Source: Sphagnum magellanicum (Eukaryota; Streptophyta; Sphagnopsida; Sphagnales; Sphagnaceae). From it: a stretch of DNA of 64,000 nt. Within the stretch, counting starts at the first letter, position 1; every line of letters begins with the position of its first letter. The stretch spans positions 12,836,501 to 12,900,500 of the forward strand of contig CM038925.1 of NCBI GenBank assembly GCA_021904315.1. The letters are read 5' to 3'. Positions 37,266 to 49,387 of the stretch are shown one piece after another. Under the pieces are notes generated by a model that saw only the letters and a list, made by a program, of their open reading frames with translations, did not search any database and was not told where the DNA came from. Position numbers and translations under genes: made by a program.

Positions 37266-38305
37266 TCGTGTGAAGCTTGATAGTAATTGGAAGGTTCAAA
37301 CTCTCTCCTTCCTCTTTTGTCACTTGATTGATGCCTCCATGGCCAAGAGAAGTTCATGATGTACTTTACTCACCATCATCGATTGCAAATACTACATTAT
37401 ATTTGAATCACCATTGCCAACTATAATTCAAGAAAAAAAGGTAAAAATGTCAAATTTGGAGATTCTAGGCTTGTTTTTTTTCTCCCTTTTCTTTTTATAG
37501 GTTGTTGCTATAGGAAATGCTTAAGGGAACTAGGAGTGCCTAAGTCTTTTTTAGTGCACTTGTTTTTTTTTTCCTATCATCCTAAACCTCCATTGCCACT
37601 CAATTTTACCTACTTCTTTTATGTTACTTACATTGGTTTTCCATTACCACTTACAGATATCATGGATGAATGCAAACAAGGTAACATGAGCCACACTTGC
37701 CTGTTTAATAGATTATTTTTGGGAGAATATTTTTTGAAACAAATTTTAAAAAGTTTTCAATTTTTTTTTCAAAATTCTATAAAATTTTCTTTATGTTGTT
37801 ATGTCAAGGTTTATGTAAAATATTTCAAAATATATGTAATTTTAAATTTTTTTGAAATTTATTTATCAGTTTTTTTAATGCTAAAAAACATGCATTACAA
37901 TGTTTATTGAATGCTTTTGAGAGCTTTTTATTCATCATATATCTTTTAGATTAATCCACATGTTTCAATGATATAATATAAACCTTATGATATTAAAAAA
38001 TCTTATACTTTTAACACCAAATTAAATTATCATTTTTAAACATGAAAAATTAAACACATGTTACACTTGTTATGGTTTGGGTTAATGTGACTACACCTAG
38101 ACATCCTATTATTTCATTTTTCAATGTTTCAAGATTTTGTTGCAAGGAAGCTTGTGAAATAAATCTTGTTACTGATGAATCTTTTCCATGTTTGGGAAAC
38201 TCCAAGAACATTTAAAACCTTCCACCATCAATTAACCATTATCAGAAAACAACTTTTTTTTCAAGCAATTAATTTGCCTAAACACTCCCATCAACCCTGT
38301 GCTTC
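37266..38305. other. AT-rich spacer
   Basis: There is no supported gene. The 124-codon frame at 37536-37910 is very rich in Phe and Tyr from T-rich DNA and looks like chance. Confidence 0.45.
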
Positions 38306-38935
38306 TACTTTTTAAACCCTAAACCCATTACCACTTATAGACATTATTCTTTCCTTTGTCTCTATTTTTTCCTCTTCATTTCCACTTGTAGACAATCTTT
38401 TTCTTATCTCATATGTCTCTTTATTTCTAGACATCTATCTTTTCATTTCTAAACATTTTGAAGTTCTTCCTCACTAGAAATCAGCCATTAATTGAATTTA
38501 GCTTCTTTCTCTCGGTTAATTTGCTTAAACATTTTTCTTTCTTTTACCTCTATTCTTTAAACCCTAAACCCATTACCACATGCCAACATTCTTCTTTCCT
38601 TCGCCTCTATTCTTTCTTTGCATTGTCCTTACCTTTATTCCATCTCTACATTGCTAATTGTAAACAATCTTCCTCTCGTTTCATTTGTCTTTTCACTTTT
38701 ACATCCCATGAACCAATCTTTCCCCATAAATTAGCCACTAGTTGAAAACAATTTATTTCTCCCAATTAATGTGCTAGAACACTTTTCTTTCTTTTGCCCC
38801 TTAGCTTTTTAAACCCTAAACCCATTACCATTTGAAGACATTCTTCTTTCCTTTGCCTTCCCTTTTTAAAAAAATTGCTGCTTATAGAAAATCTTTTTCT
38901 TATTTCATTTGTTTCTCCTCTTCTAGACTCTTGGA
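38306..38935 (+). repeat. Three ~249-bp tandem units with telomere-like words
   Basis: The phrase TTTAAACCCTAAACCCATTA occurs at about 38311, 38558 and 38807. Each is followed by ACATTCTTCTTTCCTTTG-like and AATCTTTTTCTTATTTCA-like blocks. AAACCCTAA is the plant telo-box word, but these are single words in a larger unit, not a telomere array. Confidence 0.8.
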
Positions 38936-38975
38936 GCTTTTCTTTCACCATCTTGATTACGGTCCAAAACCCCAA

Positions 38976-39286
38976 CCCCTCTCCTTTATTCTTGTTAAGA
39001 AAAATCTTGCAATTTGGTTAGGACATGTCCAACCCAACCCCTCTCCTTTATTCTTGTTAAGAAAAATCTTGCAACTTGGTTGGGACATGTCCAACCCAAC
39101 CCCTCTCCTTTATTCTTGTTAAGAAAAATCTTGCAACTTGGTTGGGACATGTCCAACCCAACCCCTCTCCTTTATTCTTGTTAAGAAAAATCTTGCAACT
39201 TGGTTGGGACATGTCCAACTCAACCCCTCTCCTTTATTCTTGTTAAGAAAAATCTTGCAACTTGGTTGGGACATGTCCAACAAGTT
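38976..39286 (+). repeat. Tandem array, 5 units of exactly 62 bp
   Basis: Units start with CCCCTCTCCTTTATTC at 38976, 39038, 39100, 39162 and 39224. Copies two to five are almost identical, so the array expanded recently compared with its surroundings. Confidence 0.95.
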
Positions 39287-40866
39287 GCATCCTTGCCATT
39301 CTTTGTTGTCTAGCAATTTTTTTGTTGTGTAAATGTGATTCTTAAGCCAAACCCTCTATAGCCTAAAGGATGGGCTTGAAATTTTACTCTAAAATTATTG
39401 TGGAAGAATTCACTAGTAGCCCTAATTACAGTAGTAGACCAGGCTTGGTTGAACCTAGTTCTATGCTCATTTTCAATATTTCTTTGAGCTATTCGCTCAA
39501 TTGGAGTAAGTTTATTTTGAACCCTTCTTAATCTTTTCTCCTCTCTTTCTTTTGCTTACAATATTCACTTCTAAACAATGGGTACATCTTAAAGAGAACA
39601 AGGGATATCAATAAGCACACCATTATGTACACTAATATCTATTGCCTGTTATTTATAAGGGTTCATTATGAAATACTCAACTTGAGAACCATCTACTATA
39701 CACCCCAGTAGGTTGCACAGTTTAAGGTTTTTAGGCCCAAAAAGAAAAACAAAATCTATTTCTAGCAACCTACTAAACTAGGAAACAGACTGTTGTTAGA
39801 AATGGATTATTTGCTGGAAATAGTTTAAGATTCAGAGAAAACAAGAACGGGAATGTACATCCTCGATGGGTTTAGGGTTTACTTTGAAAAAAATCCTCAT
39901 CTTAGAGGCAAAAAGAGTAAAAAGATGAATTGCATTTTGTTGCAAGGGACATGTAAGCAGTTTTCCCTTGCTTTAAGTTCTACTACAAAAAAAAAACCTT
40001 ATGTTCCTGCGAGATGATAGAGGCAAAGACCTGTACAGAAGAGGAACTTCCCCTCTTCAAGTTTCCTCCTAGTGAAGAAAACCCGATTTTTCCCTTAGGA
40101 GATGATGGAGGGGAAAAAAAGAAAGAAAAACAAGACTAAGTAGAGAGGGGATTTCAATCTCCCTTCCAACTACCACGGGGATTCCATTATAGTTTCAGTT
40201 TTCCACAAAGGGGAACCTCCAAAAGTTTCTCGTGCATGTACTCAAGGCGTCAGTTGGAGGATTAGAGGCAGCTTGAAGTTGCTTTCAACCAAGTCTTTCT
40301 TAGGATCTATTAAGCTTCAAATCAACTACCGCTCAATTATTGGTGACCTGCTCACTTCTGGATACACAAAATCCCAGATGAAATTTCTTCCCGTAGCTAG
40401 TTTGTATGAAATGTTCGATTGGGCCAAAGAAAGAAAATTCTAAAAGAGTTCATTTAATCTTCCACAATAATATGTGAATCCTTGAAATGTTTTGAAGTGT
40501 CAGAAAATTCCTACTCATGGGCAAGGCAATTCTTCTTACATTTCACACCTGGGAGATCTCTAGAAAGAGCAAATCAACAAGTTCTAGCAAGTCTAACCTC
40601 AAATGACATTTTCTGCTGCTGTAAAAATCCCAACTTGTTCAAAATTGATATGAAATGAACTTGTTCAAAACTACTTCAAACTTCATTCACATTCAACCGC
40701 AAATCAATGCACAAACAGACTTGAAATAACCTTAGTGAAATTGGCAGCTCCGGTCTGCATGCATACCTTAAAAAATGGCTTCATAAGACATCACTACTTA
40801 GAACAGTCAGCGATCCTGAACTAGCTCGACACAGCTGCAACTCCATTTCTTGAAGGGAAAAATTAG
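39287..40866. other. Spacer downstream of the left chitinase
   Basis: No gene is seen. The part next to 40866 presumably holds the 3' UTR of the minus-strand chitinase. Confidence 0.45.
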
Positions 40867-41910
40867 TTAAGCACTGGTTAGGAATGTAGCCACAGATTGC
40901 TCTAGTGCAAAGGGTGGGTTACTGTTCTTGGAATGGTCGACGTCCCAATTCATGATTCCCGCAATAATGTTGCGCAACTGTTGGGCTGCGGCAATGAAAT
41001 CGTTGCCTTGCAGTCCTCGACCGCCAACTTCCACACTCACAAGCACCTTATTACTACTGGATTTAAAACTCGCCGCAACTGTGTTGAATCTGTTCACATA
41101 CTCGCTCTGGGTGGTCAGACCGTCACCGTAGAATTGGTAGTTCACATAGTCGATCACAGAACCGTAGTTCGCGAACAAATCCGCGTATATAGACAAAGTG
41201 TCGTCAAATGGAGCTATAGACGCCACGCTGATGGTGTTGGAAGATTTCAGGGTAGAAATCAACTGCCCAATGCAACTGGTAAAAGTCGCACTGCCGGAAG
41301 GAAAGGTCTCGTAATCGATGTCGATTCCGTCCAGAGAGTAAGTCGACACGAGGCTGGTGATCGACGACACAGCATTGCCGACCCACTCGGCAATGCTTGC
41401 AGGATCGTACCAGTTCACCGGTTGACTGGGGTCGCTATCGTTTATAAACTGAGTGGCGCCTGCCAGGCTGACCATGAGCTTGACGTTGGGATTCTGTTGT
41501 TTGAAGAGTTGGGCGGACTGAGAATCCAGACTTGTGACCCAATACGGGGAGAAGTTTCCGTTCTGCGGGTTGCCTGACGCATCGGCGTCAATGGCGAACG
41601 CGAGAGGGAAAATGAATTGTACGGCAGGAAATGCGGATACGGTAGTTTGCAAGTCTGAGAATTGTAGACTCGTATCACCATTCGCGCCCATGTAATCGAT
41701 CAAGAGAGCGCCGTTACTAGATGATGAGCCTTGCAGCAGTGAACGACCACGTAATAATTGCTGCAGATGTCGAGTTCCTCCGTCAACTGCTGCATCTCCC
41801 GGCTTCTGTATAGTCGAAGCCCCGACACGATTTAGCACGATGACCAGGATCAAGCCTAGAAGGATTGCAGCAAAGAACTTCTTACTGGAGCCTGCGCCAA
41901 CGCCAGCCAT
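40867..41910 (-). CDS. GH18 chitinase-like secreted protein A, 347 aa
   Basis: This single-exon gene has its ATG at 41908-41910. Residues 11-28 form a hydrophobic stretch (FFAAILLGLILVIVLNRV) that fits a signal peptide, followed by a linker with RGRSLLQ. The GH18 barrel starts at ALLIDYMGA (about 68). The catalytic signature DxxDxDxE reads DGIDIDYE, with the acid at Glu201. YVNYQFYGDG and GIMNWDVD match late-barrel strands. The closest family I know is the tulip-bulb type of plant GH18 chitinase, an endochitinase acting in the apoplast or vacuole, often linked to defence. Activity on chitin is inferred. Its paralogue on the plus strand at 54777-55739 shares most of the sequence. GC content is well above that of its flanks. 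Confidence 0.93.
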   Translation of the reverse strand: MAGVGAGSSKKFFAAILLGLILVIVLNRVGASTIQKPGDAAVDGGTRHLQQLLRGRSLLQGSSSSNGALLIDYMGANGDTSLQFSDLQTTVSAFPAVQFIFPLAFAIDADASGNPQNGNFSPYWVTSLDSQSAQLFKQQNPNVKLMVSLAGATQFINDSDPSQPVNWYDPASIAEWVGNAVSSITSLVSTYSLDGIDIDYETFPSGSATFTSCIGQLISTLKSSNTISVASIAPFDDTLSIYADLFANYGSVIDYVNYQFYGDGLTTQSEYVNRFNTVAASFKSSSNKVLVSVEVGGRGLQGNDFIAAAQQLRNIIAGIMNWDVDHSKNSNPPFALEQSVATFLTSA

Positions 41911-42190
41911 GTTAGGTGCAGGCAGAAGTTGGGTATCCTAGATTTCGAACCTCGACACAATCTGAATTACAAGAGCTGAATCTGGCTTCAAAGTTTAGAT
42001 CTCCAAGCGGAAGTTCATGAAGTCAGAAACTGATCCTGCATGAAAGGATTAGCAGAATCACAAGCACATACATAAGATGTCCAGGCCAACCATGAGATGC
42101 TACGACCAGACACGAATTGGTCAATGAATTCTGCAGGTTATACTTATCGACATAAGAAGCGCGTGATAAGCTGTGAACGCGGCAACAATA

Positions 42191-42197
42191 TTATATA
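42191..42197 (-). promoter_or_regulatory. TATA box of chitinase A
   Basis: The minus strand reads TATATAA about 281 nt upstream of the ATG at 41910. The stretch from here to the ATG is homologous to the leader of chitinase B, sharing GACCAATTCGT, TTGTGATTCTGCT, CAGATTGTGTCGAG and GGATACCCA. That conservation supports it as promoter plus leader. Confidence 0.6.
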
Positions 42198-42241
42198 AAC
42201 ATATCATATTATATTTCGACTACAGTCACCCAAGATCACAG

Positions 42242-42824
42242 CGCGTTTTTTAAATGCAAAATTCCTGGCAATGCAAGCAAGTCTTGAAGTAGTCTTCCTT
42301 AGTGTAGGACCACAAATTTAATGGAAGTTTCATCATCGGGTCTCGGTAGTTGATGAACAAGTTTCCTCAGACAGAAACACACACAATTTTTTATGTACAA
42401 GCTGACCCTTTTTTGCACATGGGTGGAAAAATATTGTGAGTACTGTCTGGTGGGGGAAAACCGTCACACACTTTCCTTCTCTGTGACTAGGCTACAATTA
42501 ACCCTGCAACAGATCCTTCCGCAGATCATCATTCAGGTCAGTCACGGCCTGTATCCTGCAGCTGATGATGTTCGTAGGGTCTTTGCTGGTTCTGTTCAAT
42601 GTTGTCCTTGTTGCACTCTTTTCTTGGCAAGGAAGGATCTTTCAGGCCGATTCTCTTTGAAAATTCGTGCTTGGTGATTGATACCTGGATTGAAATCTGC
42701 TTACTTGGTTTTCACTGGAAAGAATGATTCTCATTCATTTGAGCCTATCCCAAAAAATCAAAAATCAAAAATTCTGAGAACCCGTCCAAAGTAAAACATA
42801 CCCACAGATCATTCTCAATTCTAA
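42242..42824. other. Upstream region of chitinase A
   Basis: This region lies beyond the core promoter of chitinase A. No other gene or clear repeat is seen. Confidence 0.4.
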
Positions 42825-42942
42825 GGATCTGGGGTTAATGGGTTACCTAGTCTAGGGATTATGAGGATCTAGGGTTAACGGTTACCTAGTCTAGGGATTA
42901 TGAGGATCTAGGGTTAAGAGTTGCCTAGTCTAGGGACTGTAG
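42825..42942 (+). repeat. Tandem array, 3 units of ~40 bp
   Basis: Units starting GGATCTAGGGTTAACGGTTA (variants) at 42825, 42865 and 42904 continue with CCTAGTCTAGGGATTATGA. Each unit contains one telomere-like word, TAGGGTTA. Confidence 0.9.
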
Positions 42943-44334
42943 CTAGTATGGAATCCATATTTTATTAGTTGTTGATGCATCCCAAATCTCCATAATTTTT
43001 CTTCAATGAGTCACTTTGAATATCACTATTTTTAATGCTCCCCAACATAAACCCATACCCACGCCAAAATAAATAAAATGAGGATGCACATTGAAAAATG
43101 GAATGCCAATTGGAATAAACATTCCATTTTTTGAAACACACGCCCACCTTCCAAACAGTAGAATTTTTTTTTTTGCCTAGAGTAATGTGCCATCCAATGG
43201 CACTAAAAAAATCAATGCTGGTTTTTACATGGTAGGTAAGGTCCTAGAGGGAGAGCAGTAGTCAAGTATATGGCATGTGTGACATGGAGCTGAGTGTTGG
43301 TCTGGTTTTGGTAACACGTTTCCTCATGGTGATACTATTTGAAACTTCCATCTCTTGGTGAACGTCCTTTAGTGTGGAACAGAAACATCATATTTTTAGT
43401 ATTGAATGAATACTCTAATACCTCAAAAAACTAGAAATTTTAGTTTAAATTTTGACTCTGAAATATCTTTGAAATATTTTATTTGAAAGTTGATAAAATC
43501 AAATCTGACCCAAAAAGATAGTGGAATATAATATTCCTAAACATATGTTTAAAGAACCTTCATAAAATATGTCATGTTTTTAAAAAACTTTTCAAAAATA
43601 AGAGTCCTAAGGGTGATAACACAATTAAAAAACCTATTTGGAATATCATAGTTGTAAGTTTTTTGAATTGTAGATGAACTTAACTTGTAAAATCATGTGC
43701 AACATTAACATTCTCAAAATTTGAATTATCCTTTTTGTGATAGAATTTAATGAATATCATATTTTTAAAAATGAATGAATTTAAAGAAAAACATGAACTC
43801 ATAATGGACTTTTGAAATGATGACATTGTGTTTGTCATGTAAATAAAATGAAAAATGCAAACTCAAAAATTATGTCATAGTAATGTCAAAATAAAAAGTG
43901 AGAAAATAAATCACCATCAATTTAAGAATTTAAAAATAAGATACAATGAAACTTTCAAAATACCAAGAAATTTTGATTAAAAGAAAATTCCATGATTTTT
44001 TCCATTTTTTCATTATTTCTTGTTGGGCATGACTAAACGCCATACCCAAAGTTGTGCACTTGTTGCACCATAACTTAAAATCATTAATTTTATTTCATTT
44101 GTTCCGTGTGATTGTCTATTGTTTGTTGTCTATTGTAGGTTTTAGGCCCTGTTGTCCATGTTTTTTCTGCACAAACTCTATTTCTTTGTTCAAATTTTGT
44201 TTTGACTTGTGTCCTTCTCTCTTAACAATGAATTTTTTGTGGTAATTGAAAAGAAATTGCCAATTTAGTTTGGTGGCTGATGATTTTGATCTCATGGCTA
44301 ATAGATTATGGTCACTTTGTTATTTTTTCCAAGG
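42943..44334. other. AT-rich spacer
   Basis: No gene, array or recognisable element is seen. Confidence 0.45.
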
Positions 44335-44510
44335 TTTTAAAAAATGATGTGACATACCATTTTTACATCAATTGTCTTGTTAATGTCATGATGTATACAT
44401 TGGGTTGTCGAATAAACCAAGATGTTGACCAAAAGCTCTCATAATAAAATTTAAAATTTTATTTTTTTTATGTAGGTAAGTTCTTATTATTAGTCATTAT
44501 TAATTTAAGG
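44335..44510 (+). repeat. Dispersed repeat, copy 2
   Basis: This is the same-orientation partner of 33165-33345, sharing the GTTGACCAAA and CATAATAAAA blocks. Confidence 0.6.
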
Positions 44511-45030
44511 ACTAATTATAGGTACCAATTTTTAGTCAACAAAGGTCCACCATGGTCATACTCTCGTGGCAATGAAAGCCCAATCTTGAAAAAAAATTTA
44601 AAATTGACATGATGTTGGGCTACACTAATGTTGGTACTAATGTGACACGACAAGGCAAATGTTGATAACCACATTTTTCTCAATTGCTTGCAAGACAGAT
44701 GATAGATGAAATCTTGGCACCATAAATTTAAGATGTACACAACCATAAACTTTAATATATTTGATTAAAAAAATTGAATGTTCAAATGAAAAATGTCACA
44801 ATGCTTGCTAAAAAATGAATATTCCATAATAGAATAAATTTGATTGCTTGAACAATAATATTCATTTTAGGCTCCATGTGAAAATTGTTATTAGTAATAA
44901 ATAACATGAAAAAATAATATTAAACTTAGTACTAACTATCAAATTCCTAGTTGCAACTAATGTTATACGATTTTTTTGATTGCAATTTTGACATTGTAAA
45001 ATTTATTTGGAGGTTCTCTGAATAGAGGGA

Positions 45031-45049
45031 GGGGGGGGGGGGGGGGGGG
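45031..45049 (+). repeat. (G)19 homopolymer
   Basis: Nineteen uninterrupted G bases could form a G-quadruplex. The run length is uncertain for technical reasons. Confidence 0.9.
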
Positions 45050-45779
45050 CGGTTTGAGCTTGGTTCTTCCAATTTTTAGATCCTTTAGTTTTTGATTCTA
45101 GAACATTTTTCAAATTCAAGAACCTTTGGGCCCAATTCCATATACACACCAACTAATTAAAATTGATATTTAACTATAAACTTCAGCCTATTTATTTAGG
45201 TTTTGAAAAATCAACTTTCCTACCTAAAGATCCTAATTCTATTTTCAAGAATGCTTTTTCAAAGTTTGCTTTTCGATTTTAGATCTCTCGAAAGATTAAT
45301 TTCATAGTCCAGTTTTTGTGCTAGTTCCAACAAAAGGTTGTCAATTTGGGTCCTAATCGCAAGAACTCTTAAACCTGAACCTTCAATTTTTCCCCTGAAA
45401 ATTGGACATCTTCACAACAGTGGTTGCAACACCAAAATTGAAAAAAATTGGTAAACATCATATTAAAATAAAAGGTCATTACACATGTGGATACCATTGT
45501 TGGTGTAGCTTTTGTTCAAACTACAATATATCGTGAAGGTAAGTTGCATATGTGGAAAGATATCAACAAATGGTAAGCTTATTCGAAGTGTAGTATTGCA
45601 GACTATAATCTTCAAATTCAAAGATTTTTGCTCCTATGAACAATGCCAAGTTATCACCACAAAAACCAAATAGGTAAAATACCAATTGTCAATCACGATC
45701 CCCACCTTCTATTCCCCCAAGAATAACAAAGGTTGAAGGACACTAAGCAAATTGGAGCACAAATTGAATGAGTAGCTCT

Positions 45780-46110
45780 GACATACAATATAAAGGAATT
45801 AGAGGAGTATAAAGAAAAAATCAATAGCGCAAAATACCATCACCATGAGGAGAAAGGGTGCACATTGTTGTTGAACATAACAAAATTTAGAGGATTGTCA
45901 AACAAAATGAATAGTGCAAAGTAAGGATTAGAGGAGTGCAAAATTAAAGGAGCGTAGAGCATAGATTAAAGGAATGTAGAAATTAGAGGATGGCAGAGCA
46001 AAATGAACACTGCAAAACATAGCACAAAGCAGAGATTGGAGAGGAGTAGAATAAAGATTAAAGGAGCACATGTAGAAACTGGAGGAATGCAAAGCAAAAG
46101 TGAACAGTAA
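45780..46110 (+). repeat. Degenerate repeat of TTAGAGGAGTGCAAA-type words
   Basis: At least eight variants of the word, spaced 20-40 bp apart, alternate with GCAAAATGAACAGTGCAAA-like blocks. The open frames across it are repeat artefacts. Confidence 0.6.
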
Positions 46111-46403
46111 AAGACAATGTACCATTGTTGAGGGGAAAACATAGACAATATCATTATGTGCAACTCTTGAACAGAGACACACCACAATGACATTACCATC
46201 TCAACCTCAAATGGAAATGTGCAAAATGTCCCCAAAACAGATTTTAAACAATTACCTTGCACACCTTGACTTCAATTCCCAACTTCTTTAAACTTTCATT
46301 TTTGAGCTGGAAACTAGCTGAAATTGGAGTAGCTACGTGTACATGTTGGCATACTTCTTGTCAGCATAGACTGCAAAAGATAATGTCATAATGTCCTCTC
46401 TAA

Positions 46404-46773
46404 GAGCATCTTCAGCTGTGCTGGGTATGCGATCCTGCACAGTAAAATTGGATGAAGAAAATCTAACTTAAGCCGGTTTGGAAATGGTTTTGGCTCCGCA
46501 TAATTGCGCATGTTGCTGTGGCTGGTAAATGGCGCAGCAGTATTGCTGTGCACTTGCAGAAATGAGTGTAATAAATATGATCTAACTGCTGCTCAATGTT
46601 TCTGATTGGCCCATCATCATGATTCGTCCAGCTGGCTTGCTATTAGACGTCCCCCACCTATTTGCTGTCCCACCTATTTGCTGTCCCGGTTTCAGTTTTA
46701 TAGGTGGGGTTGCACAAGAGTACATAACTAAACTTGGATGTGAAAGGCATACTGAGCACCGCTGGAGCTGCTC
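46404..46773 (-). mobile_element. 370-bp MITE, second copy, reversed
   Basis: The ends are GAGCATCTTCAGCTGTGCT and its imperfect complement ending GGAGCTGCTC, flanked by TAA and TAG. The interior is the reverse complement of the 20780-21147 element, with roughly three quarters of bases matching by eye and a near-identical length. It is non-autonomous and non-coding. Confidence 0.8.
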
Positions 46774-47086
46774 TAGTGAGGCCAGCAAGTTTTGGATGAA
46801 GCATAAGCTACTAAATAATATACCAGTTTGTGGGAGTAAAATGGTTTTGTGCCAGCATTTTTGCACAGGATGTGAAGGCTTGCTAAAGGCACCTGCTATT
46901 TGTTGATTAGCCAGATTCTTTGATCGGACTATCCAGGCGGTTTGCTATTAGTAGTTTGCACCTTTGACAGTCCCAGTTTCATGTTTATGGGTGGGGCATG
47001 GGAAATGGTTGGTAAGCGACCCATTTTGGATGTGAGATTTGCTGTTGTGTTGGAGGCCCAAATAATGGGTATGGGTGGAGCTGCTC
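46774..47086 (-). mobile_element. Third MITE copy, partial and adjacent
   Basis: This begins immediately after the second copy. It shares with it TTGGATGAAG, GAAATGGTTTTG-like, GGTTTGCTATTAG and CAGTCCCAGTTTCA-like blocks in the same order. It ends GGAGCTGCTC followed by TAA. Its outer left end is missing or merged with the neighbouring element. Confidence 0.65.
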
Positions 47087-47136
47087 TAAGCTGCCAGTTC
47101 AAAAATGGGTAGGATGTCACAATAGTGTAACAGCAC

Positions 47137-47239
47137 AAACCCCAAATACCTATGCTTGGGATCATTGTACCTCAAATTAATTTGCTGTCACATAGATCCA
47201 TTAATTTGAGGTACAAGGATCGCAAGCATATTGGGGTTT
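47137..47239. repeat. Long imperfect hairpin, ~42-bp arms
   Basis: Arm 47137-47181 and arm 47200-47239 pair with one 4-5-base bulge and a few mismatches around an 18-nt loop. The inner stem TTGTACCTCAAATTAAT is perfect. The size suits a small foldback element or a small-RNA precursor. Confidence 0.8.
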
Positions 47240-49027
47240 TTCCCTTACCTTTTCTTTTTCTAAAGCAATTGCATGAGTGGAAATGTATTCTGCATTTGTG
47301 CATTGGAAGTGCAAAGATGATAGTCCAATTTGGGGGTGTCATCATAATATGACTCCTTTTTAAGGGTGTGTCACAAGGTGAAATTTTTCTTTGGTGAAGC
47401 GCAGGCATTTCAAAAAAATGTAATGCCCACTTAAATGCAAGTATTTCGTTTTTTGAAACAGCCAATTTCTATTTTTATTTTTATTTGGTGATTCCATTGA
47501 GTATCATGGGGAAATTTTTTAAAAATAAAAATTGGTGTAGGTCTTTATACTCAGTAAAGCCTTGTTGTTGTTTTTCTAGTGTTGCAACAGGGCATCATTA
47601 TAAAGTGTCTAGTTTCTCCGCAAAGTAAGGGAACTTTTCAGTTTTTAAAAAAGTTCTTACATGATGGGTACCTCTATTGGGTATCACAAGAAATTAAAAA
47701 AGCCAGGTGAGTCCTTTAGGGTGACAGAAAATATTATCTTAAACATCTTTTTGCAATTTTTTGGATGGAAAACAGTCTAGATTCTAATTTCAAAATGATT
47801 ATAACATTTTTTGCTGGAAAATGTTAAACACAATAAGCAAATCATAATTTCGAAATGTGAAATATATGTGACTGGTTTTGCATGATATTTAATAAGTATT
47901 ATTATATGTTGAAGTGCATTTTGCCCCAAATTGCACTCTCCTTCCACCACATGAAAATATTATGCTACATACATCACTTTGTTAAAAAAATGCATCTTTT
48001 GATATGTGTATTGACCTCAATAGAATAATTTACACCCGATTATGATATAAGGAACTTGACTAAATTGACCTTTAAAAAATAGTTTTTTTTTGAATTTAAC
48101 CTATGACATTGTGTCATTCCCCTATGTGTTCCAAATAAATTTCATTAATGTCTTACTAGATTTTCAAATGAAAAAAATAAAGAGATAACATAAGGAAAAG
48201 GACAAAAATAATTACAAAATAAATAATTGCCTAACCAAGCAATCCTAGTTCCTATTACCATTTTTGGACCCCAAACTTTAATAAAAATAAATGTAAACTA
48301 ACAACAAACTCCATTATAAAAAAAATTGTACATTGAATTTTTAATTGAATGATAAAAAATATATATTATCCATTATTGTGCACTAATTTGCAAATTTTTC
48401 GTTGTAAAAGTAGGTTTCAATAGGGTACTTTGAAATGCAAGTAGTTTCAAGGTCCATTTTTTGTAATGAAGAAACATGTAGTAAGTATTAACAAATATAT
48501 TTTCTACTTTCTAAAATTGACATTCAAAAATACAATGATCTTTATGTGCCCAAAAAGTAAAGACCGTAAGTTTTAAAAGTAACCAAAAAGTATTCATGTT
48601 TATGAATTCACAATCAAATAAACAAGGCTATTTGCTTCTTTACTTTTGAAAATATGAATATCATACATATGTTTTTGGGTTTTTATAATAAAAATAGATG
48701 ACCAATTTGTTAAAATCTTTTTTTTAGTTTTTATATGCATGATACATGGTACAACTAGAAACACCCACAATTTGTGTTCACTTTATTTTGATTGGACCCC
48801 TTTGGAATTGAATATGTTGGTGTGAAACAAAGGACATGTAATGCACTGGATTAAGTGGTGAAAATCCCTTTACCATGTATTTTTTAGTGTTGGGTGCATA
48901 TTATGAAAAAGGGTTAGGTATTTAGCTAGTTTTAAGGTCAGTTTTCTCATTAAGAACTAGTGGGTATCAAATGTGGGGATAACTAGATTACTAATTGCCT
49001 TGTAGGGGTTTAGTTTTTTTCTTTTGA
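47240..49027. other. AT-rich spacer
   Basis: There is no gene I can support and no clear repeat apart from the block starting at 49028. Confidence 0.45.
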
Positions 49028-49387
49028 GTTTGCTTGGGGGTGAGATTTTTTTTTTTTTGGTCTATTCCCAATGTGTTCCCTAAGATGTTCCTAGTAGCAC
49101 CTCATTTCTTATCCCATATAGTTTCGCCATGGTTCAATTTTCATGTATGTAAATTGTAAAAAGGGCAAAAGGGAAAAGAAACATGAGAAAACATGTTTTT
49201 ATTTTGGGGGAGGCAAGCATATTTAGGCTTTTTTGTTGGGGAATGCATTATGTTTAAAAATATTGAACAATGCATAAACCAAGCGAATGATGAATGTGAT
49301 GAACTTGGTGCATACTAAAACATTTTTCTTGCAATATAATTTATAAACCCTAATAAATATGTCTTTCTTCAAGATTGAAAATGATGC
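49028..49387 (+). repeat. Direct repeat, left copy
   Basis: About 355 bp starting TTTGCTTGGGGGTGA are repeated in the same orientation at 50197-50550 with about nine in ten bases matching by eye. The two copies bracket an 800-bp GC-richer block. Confidence 0.85.

Noticed and set aside
37000-37359. Open frames on both strands at 37.0-37.4 kb
   Set aside because: They run across the 77-bp tandem array and repeat the same short peptide, as expected from an array.
37536-37910. 124-codon Phe/Tyr-rich frame
   Set aside because: It consists of T-rich low-complexity DNA with no family resemblance or promoter context.
40933-41577. 214-codon open frame antisense to chitinase A
   Set aside because: It lies entirely within the coding exon of an intact GH18 gene and mirrors its codon bias; no independent protein features.
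42825-42942. TAGGGTTA words considered as a telomere tract
   Set aside because: There is one word per ~40-bp unit in only three units; not a telomeric array.
46582-47165. Open frames of 78-95 codons around 46.6-47.2 kb
   Set aside because: They lie in the MITE copies and have no conserved protein content.
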